In this document: piece after piece, positions 34,834 to 42,163 of the stretch
Position numbering within the stretch: position 1 is the stretch's first letter
Layout: every line of letters starts with the position of its first letter
Source: Cellulomonas humilata
GTDB lineage: Bacteria; Actinomycetota; Actinomycetes; Actinomycetales; Cellulomonadaceae
NCBI RefSeq assembly: GCF_013359775.1
Contig: NZ_JABMCI010000053.1
Span: 39,382 to 103,381, forward strand
DNA: 64,000 nucleotides
Direction of reading: 5' to 3'
Translations under genes and position numbers: made by a program
Notes under the pieces: generated by a model
Seen by the model: only the letters and a program-made list of their open reading frames with translations
The model's database searches: none
What the model was told of the DNA's origin: nothing

Positions 34834-35568
34834 TCAGCCCACCAGGACCCGGCCGACGACGTACACGAGGATCCCGGTCACGGTCACGGGCAGGGTCACC
34901 GCGGCGAGCGACGGCAGCCGGCGCTGGAGCGAGGGCAGCTGGTCGAACAGCGCGTGCAGGGTGGCCACGAGGACACCGACCGCGAGGCCGAGCAGGGCCC
35001 CGGCGAGCGGGTCGATCCCGGGGAGCAGCAGCGCGCCCAGGGTCCCGGCGGCGGCGGCCGCACCGGCGGTGACCAGCGCGCCGACCCACGGCGCCAGGTG
35101 GAGCGCCACGACGGCGGAGCCCACCGCCAGCGCCAGCGCACCGACGACCACGATCGGCTCGCCTCCGGGCGTCCGGCCGATCGCCACCCACCCGGACACC
35201 GCGACCGCGACCAGCGTCCCGGCGACCGTCCCGGACACCGATTCCACCAACCGGGTGCGGCCGTCGCGACGCAGGAGCTCGTTGATGAACGCCAGCAGGA
35301 TCGCGGCCGCGAACACCACGGGCAGGTCCCGGAGATAGGGCTGCGTGGTGGTCAGGTGGACGACGGCGACGGCGCCGACCCCACCGAGCGCGACCACCGC
35401 GGCGGAGCCCGGGGCGAACGGGAGCCCCGCGAGCGACGGCCAGCCGAGCGCGAACACGAGGGCGAGCACCGCGGCGGTGACGCTCAGCGGGAGGCCGCCG
35501 AGGTAGCCGGCGACCGCGACGGCGGCGGCGAGCACGGCGGTGACGACCGCCCGGGTGGCGAGCTGCAT
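34834..35568 (-). CDS. Polytopic membrane protein upstream of thioredoxin gene
   Basis: A 244-aa protein consisting almost wholly of hydrophobic helices (about eight), with a short charged loop [15 protein letters not shown] after the fourth. The family is not identified with confidence; its position between a ThiX-like thioredoxin and divergent glnR recalls the mycobacterial Rv0816c-Rv0817c-Rv0818 order. The ATG at 35568 has an AGGAGA site 4 nt upstream. It is co-directional with and 2 bp from the thioredoxin gene, so a shared role in envelope thiol chemistry is possible. Confidence 0.75.
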   Translation of the reverse strand: MQLATRAVVTAVLAAAVAVAGYLGGLPLSVTAAVLALVFALGWPSLAGLPFAPGSAAVVALGGVGAVAVVHLTTTQPYLRDLPVVFAAAILLAFINELLRRDGRTRLVESVSGTVAGTLVAVAVSGWVAIGRTPGGEPIVVVGALALAVGSAVVALHLAPWVGALVTAGAAAAAGTLGALLLPGIDPLAGALLGLAVGVLVATLHALFDQLPSLQRRLPSLAAVTLPVTVTGILVYVVGRVLVG

Positions 35569-35800
35569 GAGGTCTCCTACCGTCCCGCGGGCGTCACGGT
35601 CGCCGCCGGCGAGAGCGCGCGCAGGCGACCGGTCGACAGGGAGGGGAGGAGCACGCCGCCGATTGTCGCATCTCGTCACCGTTTCACCGGCGTTACAGGT
35701 CATCCGTGTGGGGGATGCCACGCCAGCCCTCGACACCGGCGCGCAACCTGCCCGTAGCGCGCGGTACCGTGGCCCCCACTCGCACGCGGGGAGGTTCCAG

Positions 35801-36526
35801 GTGGCAGATCTGCTGCTGCTCACTCCAGCGTCCGGAGGCTCCGCCCAGGTGCTCCCGGCCCTCGGTCTGCTGTCCCACCGTGTCCGTGTGCTCCCCGTCG
35901 AACCGTCGGCTCTCGTGGATGCACCGGATGCGGACATCGTCGTGCTCGACGCGCGCCGGGACCTGGTCACCGCCCGGACCACCTGCCGGCTGCTGCGCGC
36001 CACCGGCCTGACCGTCCCGCTCATCCTCGTGCTCACCGAGGGCGGCCTGACCGTGGTCACCGCCGAGTGGGGCGCGGACGACATCATCCTGGAGACGGCC
36101 AACCCGGCCGAGGTGGAGACGCGGTTCCGGCTCGTCATGGAGCGCGCTGCGACCACCCGGTACGACGACTCGCCGCAGGAGATCTCCTCGGGCGAGCTCA
36201 CCATCGACGCCGGCGGCTACACGGCTCGCCTGCGCGGGCGGCCCCTCGACCTCACCTACAAGGAGTTCGAGCTCCTCAAGTACCTGGTGCAGCACCCGGG
36301 CCGCGTGTTCACCCGCGCCCAGCTGCTCCAGGAGGTCTGGGGCTACGACTACTACGGAGGCACCCGGACGGTCGACGTGCACGTCCGACGCCTGCGCGCC
36401 AAGCTCGGGCCCGAGCACGAGCAGCTCATCGGCACCGTCCGCAACGTCGGCTACCGGTTCGATCCGCCGAAGGACCGCCGGGGCGTCGACGGGCGCTCCG
36501 AGCTGCCGGAGCCGGCTGAGGCGTAG
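35801..36526 (+). CDS. glnR: Nitrogen response regulator GlnR
   Basis: A 241-aa OmpR-family orphan regulator that controls nitrogen assimilation in actinobacteria. The receiver-like domain (residues 1-115) follows the Streptomyces GlnR pattern closely: LLLLTPASG at the start, [19 protein letters not shown], the aspartate in [11 protein letters not shown], and [17 protein letters not shown]. The winged-helix domain (about 130-225) contains [20 protein letters not shown] and [17 protein letters not shown]. No histidine kinase is adjacent, as expected for GlnR. The GTG at 35801 was chosen because a GGGGAGG site precedes it and the N-terminus then matches GlnR. It may also govern the ureide genes 20 kb away. 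Confidence 0.94.
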   Translation: MADLLLLTPASGGSAQVLPALGLLSHRVRVLPVEPSALVDAPDADIVVLDARRDLVTARTTCRLLRATGLTVPLILVLTEGGLTVVTAEWGADDIILETANPAEVETRFRLVMERAATTRYDDSPQEISSGELTIDAGGYTARLRGRPLDLTYKEFELLKYLVQHPGRVFTRAQLLQEVWGYDYYGGTRTVDVHVRRLRAKLGPEHEQLIGTVRNVGYRFDPPKDRRGVDGRSELPEPAEA

Positions 36527-36595
36527 CCCGCTAGCCTGACTCCTGGTGTGCCGGGAAGCCTGGTCGGCAGTCCCGTCCGCCTGCCCGGAGGTCCA

Positions 36596-37876
36596 GTGCC
36601 CACACCAGCCCGCCGCCTGTTCGACGCCCTCTCCCCCGGGTCCGAGCGCAACCTGCTCGACACCCTGCGCGAGGAACGCGTCGGCGGCGCACTGCTGCTG
36701 GCCGGCACGGTCGTGGCGCTGCTCTGGGCCAACCTCGCGCCGTCGTCGTACACGGCCGTGTCCGACACCGTCGTCGGACCCGCGGCGCTGCACCTCGACC
36801 TCACGCTGGCCACCTGGGCCACCGACGGCCTCCTCGCGGTGTTCTTCTTCGTCGTCGGGCTCGAGCTCAAGCGCGAGATCGTCGCCGGCGAGCTGCGCAA
36901 CCCCCGCACGGCGGTCGTGCCCATCGTCGCCGCGGTCGGCGGCATGCTCGTCCCCGCCGCCTTGTACCTCGCCGTCAACCTGACCTCGCCGGACGGCAAC
37001 GCGCGCGGGTGGGCGGTCCCGACGGCGACGGACATCGCGTTCGCGGTCTCCGTCCTCGCGATCGTCGGCCGCAGCCTGCCGAACGCGTTGCGCGCCTTCC
37101 TGCTCACGCTCGCCGTCGTGGACGACCTGCTCGCGATCATCGTCATCGGCGCCGTCTACACCGAGTCGGTCTCGGCGCTCTGGCTCGGCGTAGGGGCGGC
37201 GACCGTCGTGGTGTTCGCGCTCGTCATCCGACGCGGGTGGGTCAGCGGGTGGCTGCTGGTGCCGCTCGGCGTGGTCGCCTGGGCCGCCGTGCACGCGTCG
37301 GGGGTGCACGCGACGATCGCCGGGGTGGCGCTGGGCCTCGTGGTGCCGGGCACCCAGGAGGCCACCCGCCGGGCCCTGCGCCTGACGGAGCTGCCCGAGG
37401 AGTCGCTCGCCGAGCGGTGGGAGCACGTGTGGCGGCCGCTGTCCGCGGGCATCGCCGTTCCCGTGTTCGCCCTGTTCGCCGCGGGGGTCACCCTCTCCGC
37501 GGACGCGCTGCAGACGACGTTCGCGGACCCGGTGGCCCAGGGCGTGGCCCTCGGGCTGGTGCTGGGCAAGCCGATCGGCATCCTCGGTGCCACCTACCTC
37601 GTCGCCCGCTTCACGCGTGCCGCGCTGGCGCCCGGGCTCGGCTGGGCGGACGTCGCCGCGGTCGGCCTGCTCGGCGGGATCGGGTTCACCGTGTCCCTGC
37701 TGGTGGGCGAGCTGGCGTTCGGTGCCGGCAGCCCGCACGACGAGCACGTGGTCGTCGCGGTGCTCGCCGGGTCGCTCGTCGCCGCCCTGCTCGGCGGTGG
37801 CGCGCTGGCGCAGCGCGACCGGCATCACGCCCGCGCGGCGGCGGCGGCCTCCCGCCCGGACCGCGAGAACCGGTAG
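36596..37876 (+). CDS. nhaA: Na+/H+ antiporter NhaA
   Basis: A 426-aa NhaA antiporter that expels sodium in exchange for protons. About 12 helices are predicted. The ion-path residues are present: GWAVPTATDIAFAV (unwound-helix Asp equivalent to D133) and LAVVDDLLAIIVI (the Asp pair equivalent to D163/D164). FFFVVGLELKREI and LLGGIGFTVSLLVGELAF are further family signatures. The GTG at 36596 follows a CGGAGG site. It lies 70 bp after glnR in the same direction and 10 bp before the hydrolase gene. In mycobacteria nhaA is likewise near nth and epoxide-hydrolase-like genes. Confidence 0.95.
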   Translation: MPTPARRLFDALSPGSERNLLDTLREERVGGALLLAGTVVALLWANLAPSSYTAVSDTVVGPAALHLDLTLATWATDGLLAVFFFVVGLELKREIVAGELRNPRTAVVPIVAAVGGMLVPAALYLAVNLTSPDGNARGWAVPTATDIAFAVSVLAIVGRSLPNALRAFLLTLAVVDDLLAIIVIGAVYTESVSALWLGVGAATVVVFALVIRRGWVSGWLLVPLGVVAWAAVHASGVHATIAGVALGLVVPGTQEATRRALRLTELPEESLAERWEHVWRPLSAGIAVPVFALFAAGVTLSADALQTTFADPVAQGVALGLVLGKPIGILGATYLVARFTRAALAPGLGWADVAAVGLLGGIGFTVSLLVGELAFGAGSPHDEHVVVAVLAGSLVAALLGGGALAQRDRHHARAAAAASRPDRENR

Positions 37877-37886
37877 GTTCGCACCG

Positions 37887-38831
37887 ATGAGCACCGTCGA
37901 CTCCGCCTCGCTCCTCATCGACGGCCCCTGGGAGCACCGGTTCGTGGCCGCGAACGGCGCACGGTTCCACGTGGCCGTCGCCGGTCCCGACGACCGCGAC
38001 GCGCCGCTCGTCGTGCTCCTGCACGGCATCCCGCAGTTCTGGTGGGCCTGGCGGCACCAGCTCCCCGCCCTGGCAGCCGCGGGCTATCGCGTGGCGGCCA
38101 TGGACGTCCGCGGCACCGGCGGCTCGGACAAGCCGCCGCAGGGCTACGACGTCCCGACCCTCGCGGCCGACGTGGCCGGCGTCATCCAGTCGTTGGGCGC
38201 CGCGGACGCGGTGGTGGTCGGCAGCGGCTCGGGCGGCGAGATCGCCTGGGCCATGGCCGGCCTGCACCGCGACCGCGTCCGCGCGGTGGGCGCCCTGGCC
38301 GCACCCCACCCGCTGGACACCCGGGGTCACCTCCGCGCCGCGGTCCGGCCGTCGGCCCTGCGGCGGCTCGCGTTCGTCCAGCTCCCGTCGCTGCCCGAGC
38401 GCGCCCTCATGGAGGGGGACCTGGTGGCCCGCCTCCTGCACGAGTGGGGTGGCGCCCCGGGATGGCTGGACGCCCGCGCCGAGGCGACCTACCGGTCCGC
38501 CGCCCGGGTGCCGTTCGCGGCGCACAGCCAGATGGAGCAGCTGCGCTGGCTCGTCCGCTCGATGCCGCGGCCCGACGGTCGCCGGTACCACGCTGACCTC
38601 GAGGAGAGCACGCGCCCCCTGCCGGTGCTCCAGCTGCACGGCGGCCGGGACGGGCTCCGTCCGGCAGCCGGCGCGGCCCTGTCCAAGGAGACCGCCGCGC
38701 TCGTCGCCTCCCGCTACCAGTACGAGCTGCTGCCGCAGGTGGGGCACTACCCCGCCGAGGAGGCCCCCGAGCGCGTGACCGACCTGCTGCTGGCGTGGCT
38801 GCGGGAGTCCGTGCCGGTCGTCACGGCTTGA
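37887..38831 (+). CDS. Alpha/beta hydrolase, EphE-like, with altered nucleophile elbow
   Basis: A 314-aa alpha/beta-fold protein of the epoxide-hydrolase-like group. The oxyanion motif [14 protein letters not shown] (about 44) and [17 protein letters not shown] (about 73) are canonical. At the nucleophile elbow, where epoxide hydrolases read VGHDWGG with a catalytic Asp, it reads VGSGSGG (about 112-118). The nucleophile position is therefore Gly unless the next Ser is used in a shifted S-G-S-G-G elbow. The late acid (LHGGRDGL, Asp about 254) and histidine ([12 protein letters not shown], about 287) are present. It may be non-catalytic or of changed specificity. It overlaps the convergent nth gene by 11 bp. 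Confidence 0.87.
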   Translation: MSTVDSASLLIDGPWEHRFVAANGARFHVAVAGPDDRDAPLVVLLHGIPQFWWAWRHQLPALAAAGYRVAAMDVRGTGGSDKPPQGYDVPTLAADVAGVIQSLGAADAVVVGSGSGGEIAWAMAGLHRDRVRAVGALAAPHPLDTRGHLRAAVRPSALRRLAFVQLPSLPERALMEGDLVARLLHEWGGAPGWLDARAEATYRSAARVPFAAHSQMEQLRWLVRSMPRPDGRRYHADLEESTRPLPVLQLHGGRDGLRPAAGAALSKETAALVASRYQYELLPQVGHYPAEEAPERVTDLLLAWLRESVPVVTA

Positions 38832-39519
38832 CCATCGCCGACGCCTTCACCGGGTCGACCTCCCCGATGCCGGCCGACGGGCACATGGCCGCGACCGGGC
38901 ACGCCCCGCACGCCGGCCTGCGCGCGAAGCACGTGCGCCTGCCGTGGAAGATCAGCCGGTGCGAGGCCATGGTCCAGTCCCTGCGCGGCAGGAGCGCCCC
39001 GAGGTCCTGCTCGACCACCAGCGGGTCCTTGCTCGTGGTGTAGCCGAGCCGCTGCGACAGGCGCATGACGTGCGTGTCCGTGGTGATCCCGGGGATCCCG
39101 AACGCGTTGCCGAGCACCACGTTGGCCGTCTTGCGCCCGACGCCGGGCAGCGTGACCAGGTCCTTCAGCCGAGGAGGGACCTCCCCGCCGAACCGCTCGA
39201 CCAGGTCCCGGGACAGGCCCATGACCGACTTCGCCTTGGCGCGGAAGAACCCCGTGGGCCGCAGGATCTCCTCCAGCTCCTCCGGGTTCGCGGCAGCCAG
39301 CGCCGCGGCGTCGGGGTACCGGGCGAACAGGATCGGCGTGGTGAGGTTCACGCGGACGTCGGTGGTCTGCGCAGAGAGCACCGTGGCGACGAGCAGCTCG
39401 AACGGCGACGTGAAGTCCAGCTCGCAGCGCGCGTCCGGGTAGCGCACGGTCAGGGCACGGTCGACACGGCGTGCACGGCGGGTACGGGCAAGGGGCGACT
39501 CGAAGTCTGCTCCGATCAC
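38821..39519 (-). CDS. nth: Endonuclease III
   Basis: A 232-aa DNA glycosylase/AP lyase that removes oxidised pyrimidines in base excision repair. The helix-hairpin-helix [13 protein letters not shown] carries the catalytic lysine, [13 protein letters not shown] carries the catalytic aspartate, and the C-terminal [4Fe-4S] cluster is C-x6-C-x2-C-x5-C ([17 protein letters not shown]). The start is uncertain: a GTG at 39519 gives a usual N-terminal tail before [17 protein letters not shown], while an ATG at 39552 would add 11 residues; neither has a clear ribosome-binding site. Divergent from the RsiG-like gene and crp, an order common in actinobacteria. Confidence 0.93.
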   Translation of the reverse strand: MIGADFESPLARTRRARRVDRALTVRYPDARCELDFTSPFELLVATVLSAQTTDVRVNLTTPILFARYPDAAALAAANPEELEEILRPTGFFRAKAKSVMGLSRDLVERFGGEVPPRLKDLVTLPGVGRKTANVVLGNAFGIPGITTDTHVMRLSQRLGYTTSKDPLVVEQDLGALLPRRDWTMASHRLIFHGRRTCFARRPACGACPVAAMCPSAGIGEVDPVKASAMVKP

Positions 39520-39718
39520 CTCGGCAGCGTACGACCTGGCACCGACACCCATTCGTGGCAGCGGAGACCCTGGCGCACCGTGGCCTTCTGTGCAGCGCTT
39601 GCTCCTATGGAGTGATTCCGTGGCGCACACAGGTACCGACGCTCAAGGTGGCCGCGTATCGGGCCGAAACGAGACAACGAGCCCGCCCGTGATGCCCGTC
39701 AGAGGAGGACCTGCCCGC

Positions 39719-40135
39719 ATGACGCCCCCCGTCGAGCAACGGGTCAGTGATCTCCGCCTCGACCGGCGCGCGCTACGGGCCGAGCGTGCCCGGGTGGCCT
39801 GGTGGCGCCGGCTGGTGCGGGCCCGCCTCGACCTGGCCGTCGCCCAGGCGGCCCGCCCGCAGACGCTCGGCGAGGACGTCGCGTTCCAGCTCCCGCTCGA
39901 GGTCGGCCTCGACGTGCCGCGCCCCGCCGCGCTGGCCGCGGTGCTCGCCGGCGCGGACCCCGCGACGGACGTCGGCCGGCTGCACGAGCTGCGCGCCCTG
40001 GACGAGCAGCTCTCCGCCTACGCCGCGGGCGTCGAGGCCGCCCTCACCCGTGCCACCGACCGCCTGATCGTCCGGCTCGCCGTGGACCCCAGCGTGGTCG
40101 TCGCGGGTCTGCGGGAGCCTCTGGGCCGCGGATGA
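39719..40135 (+). CDS. RsiG-like two-helix-bundle protein
   Basis: A 138-aa mostly helical, soluble protein. The first coiled segment (about 5-45) contains WWRRLVRARLDLAVA, and the last helical pair contains RLHELRALDEQLSAYAAGVEAALTRATD. This spacing and the RRL...RLD pattern resemble RsiG, the cyclic-di-GMP-armed anti-sigma factor of WhiG in Streptomyces. The ligand motif E-x3-S-x2-R-x3-Q-x3-D is only partly kept: the Arg and Asp positions match, while Glu, Ser and Gln are replaced by Arg, Ala and Arg. It may bind a sigma factor without the nucleotide, or have another partner. The ATG follows AGGAGG by 10 nt. crp is 125 bp downstream. Confidence 0.55.
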   Translation: MTPPVEQRVSDLRLDRRALRAERARVAWWRRLVRARLDLAVAQAARPQTLGEDVAFQLPLEVGLDVPRPAALAAVLAGADPATDVGRLHELRALDEQLSAYAAGVEAALTRATDRLIVRLAVDPSVVVAGLREPLGRG

Positions 40136-40260
40136 CGCCCACCATGGGGCAGACTGAGAGCCGCGCAGGCCGCTGACCAGCAGTCGGTGCGTCTGGACCC
40201 AGATGTGAACGATGCCGCCACCGGGACGATCCGGGAGTCGGCCAGAGAGGTGAGGTCCCC

Positions 40261-40938
40261 GTGGAGGACGACATCGTGCTGTCGGCGCCGCTGTTCGCCG
40301 GGCTCGACCAGGAGTCGTCGGAGGCGCTCGTCGCGTCGATGAAGCCGATCGACATCGCCCGCGGCGACGCCCTGTTCCACGAGGGGGAGCCGGGCGACCG
40401 GCTCTACGTCGTGCGCGAGGGCAAGATCAAGCTCGGCCGGCGCTCCAACGACGGCCGCGAGAACCTGCTCGCGGTCCTCGGCCCGGGTGAGATGTTCGGC
40501 GAGCTCAGCCTGTTCGATCCCGGCCCCCGCACCGCCACCGCGACCGTCGTCGCCGACGCCGTGGTGCTCGAGCTCGGGCACGCCGACCTGATCCGCTGGC
40601 TCCAGGACAAGCCCACCGTCGCGCCGCACCTGCTCCAGGCGCTCGCGCGCCGGCTGCGGCGGACCAACGAGGCGCTGGCCGACCTGGTGTTCTCGGACGT
40701 CCCCGGTCGCGTCGCCAAGGCGCTGCTCGACCTGTCCACCCGCTTCGGCGAGAAGGTGGACGAGGGCATCCGCGTGGCGCACGACCTGACGCAGGAGGAG
40801 CTCGCGCAGCTCGTGGGTGCCTCGCGGGAGACCGTGAACAAGGCGCTCGCCGACTTCGCCGCCCGCGGCTGGGTGCGCCGCGAGGGCCGGGCGGTCGTCC
40901 TGCTCGACGTGGAGCGGCTGGAGCGACGCGCCCGCTGA
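40261..40938 (+). CDS. crp: Crp/Fnr family regulator (Crp/GlxR-type)
   Basis: A 225-aa cyclic-nucleotide-binding regulator. The beta-roll sensor (about 10-120) shows EGEPGDRLYVVREGKIKLGRR and FGELSLFDPGPRTATATVVAD, which contains the phosphate-binding cassette Glu, Ser-equivalent and Arg of cAMP-binding Crp proteins. A long central helix and a winged helix (LTQEELAQLVGASRETVNKALADFAARGWV, about 175-204) complete it. It is the ortholog by position and sequence of mycobacterial Crp (Rv3676) and corynebacterial GlxR, global regulators. The GTG start has a GAGAGGTGAGG site. It lies between the RsiG-like gene and convergent ridA. Confidence 0.94.
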   Translation: MEDDIVLSAPLFAGLDQESSEALVASMKPIDIARGDALFHEGEPGDRLYVVREGKIKLGRRSNDGRENLLAVLGPGEMFGELSLFDPGPRTATATVVADAVVLELGHADLIRWLQDKPTVAPHLLQALARRLRRTNEALADLVFSDVPGRVAKALLDLSTRFGEKVDEGIRVAHDLTQEELAQLVGASRETVNKALADFAARGWVRREGRAVVLLDVERLERRAR

Positions 40939-40943
40939 GCGGG

Positions 40944-41438
40944 TCAGGCCAGCTCGACGACGATCTCCACCTCGACGGGCGAGTCCATCGGCAGCACGGC
41001 CACGCCCACGGCGGAGCGCGCGTGCACCCCGGCGTCGCCGAGCACGGCGTGCAGCAGCAGGCTCGCGCCGTTGACCACCGCCGGCTGCCCGGTGAACGCG
41101 GGATCGCTGGCCACGAAGCCGACCACCTTGACCACGTGCGCGATGCGGTCGAGGGCGTCGGCCCCCTGCGGCCCACCGTCGGCCGCGACCACCGCGGCGA
41201 CGGCTGCCAGCGCGTTGAGCGCGGACGTCTGCGCGTAGCCGGCGGCCTCCTCCGGGCTGATCAGCCCGGCACCGACGCCGACCTTGCCGGTCGCGGGCAG
41301 GGCGCCCGCCACGAACGGCAGCTGCCCGCTGGTGTACACGTACGACCCCGACCGCAGGGCCGGCACGTACGCCGCGAGCGGCAGCGCCACCTCGGGGAGC
41401 TCGAGCCCGAGCTCGGCGAGGCGCGCGGCGGCGCCCAT
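40944..41438 (-). CDS. RidA family protein
   Basis: A 164-aa RidA/YjgF-type enamine/imine deaminase. The family features are YVPALRSGSYVYTSGQLPFVAG (about 24-45), NALAAVAAVV, and the terminal GVHARSAVGVAVLPMDSPVEVE with the Arg and Glu of the substrate pocket. The insert between the halves (about 50-60) is typical of the longer actinobacterial subgroup. It deaminates reactive 2-aminoacrylate-type intermediates made by PLP enzymes. Its ATG overlaps the stop of the DUF4177 gene (TGATG), and it converges on crp with a 5-bp gap. Confidence 0.92.
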   Translation of the reverse strand: MGAAARLAELGLELPEVALPLAAYVPALRSGSYVYTSGQLPFVAGALPATGKVGVGAGLISPEEAAGYAQTSALNALAAVAAVVAADGGPQGADALDRIAHVVKVVGFVASDPAFTGQPAVVNGASLLLHAVLGDAGVHARSAVGVAVLPMDSPVEVEIVVELA

Positions 41439-41596
41439 CAGGACTCCTTGGGCCGCTTGAGGTAGGCCACGAGCCCGGCGTCGGGCCCCTGGATCACCTG
41501 GACGAGCTCCCAGCCGTCGGCGCCCCACTGGTCCAGGATCGCCTTGGTGGCGTGAATGATGAGCGGAATCGTCGCGTACTCCCACTGCGTAGCCAT
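41438..41596 (-). CDS. DUF4177 mini-protein
   Basis: A 52-aa protein with the DUF4177-like pattern: WEYATIPL at the start, ILDQWGADGWELVQV in the middle (GWELV is the hallmark) and a C-terminal AYLKRPKES strand. The function is unknown. It is easy to miss because of its size, but the sequence is well conserved in actinobacteria and it is coupled to ridA by a TGATG overlap, with whiB 41 bp upstream on the same strand. Confidence 0.88.
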   Translation of the reverse strand: MATQWEYATIPLIIHATKAILDQWGADGWELVQVIQGPDAGLVAYLKRPKES

Positions 41597-41637
41597 GCGG
41601 CTCACCCTAGGGCCACCGGCGGGGTGTCGGAGCGCTC

Positions 41638-41931
41638 TCACACGCCTTCGACGGCGTCCGACCCCACCAGCTCGGTCCGCCAGGACCGCACCTCGGGGCG
41701 GCGGCGGAGCAGGGCCCGGCGCTCGCGCTCCGTCATGCCACCCCAGACCCCGAAGTCCATGCGGTTGTCGAGCGCGTCCGCCAGGCAGGCCAGTCGCACC
41801 GGGCAGCTGGTGCACACCGCGCGCGCCTCGCGCTGGGCGGCACCCTCGACGAACAGCGCGTCGGGCGCGAGCTTGCCCTTCCCGCACGCCGCGAGCGCGG
41901 TCCAGTGCGTGTCCTGCACGAGTGTGGTCAC
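41638..41931 (-). CDS. WhiB-family Fe-S transcription factor, WhiB4-like
   Basis: A 97-aa WhiB protein. The four cluster cysteines are present (AACGKGK, then CTSCPVRLAC), followed by the G[VI]WGG turn (FGVWGGMTERERRALLRRR) and a basic C-terminus that contacts DNA. WhiB proteins sense oxygen, nitric oxide or redox state through a [4Fe-4S] cluster and act with sigma factor region 4. The location next to a class A PBP, ridA and crp matches mycobacterial whiB4 (Rv3681c), so it is probably that ortholog. The GTG at 41931 has a GGAGG site 4 nt upstream. It diverges from the PBP gene. Confidence 0.92.
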   Translation of the reverse strand: MTTLVQDTHWTALAACGKGKLAPDALFVEGAAQREARAVCTSCPVRLACLADALDNRMDFGVWGGMTERERRALLRRRPEVRSWRTELVGSDAVEGV

Positions 41932-42163
41932 GCATCCTCCCGAGCACGCCGACGGGGCGTGCCGTGGCAGCCGCACCCGAGTCCTGCCGGGAAACTAGCG
42001 CTCCGAGCACCACTCTGGCGAGACTCCGTTCGGGTTGTTCCGTCAGATGGACGCTTGACCGGGTCGGAGCGGGTGCAGTCACGCATGTGCAGGTCCCGTG
42101 CAGGTCGGGGCGTCGGGCCCGATCCGTGGCGGCCCTGCCAGGGGCGCCTACTACCCTGACGGC

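Noticed and set aside
40204..40219. Crp autoregulatory site upstream of crp
   Set aside because: Only one TGTGA half-site; the opposite half (TCACA) is missing.
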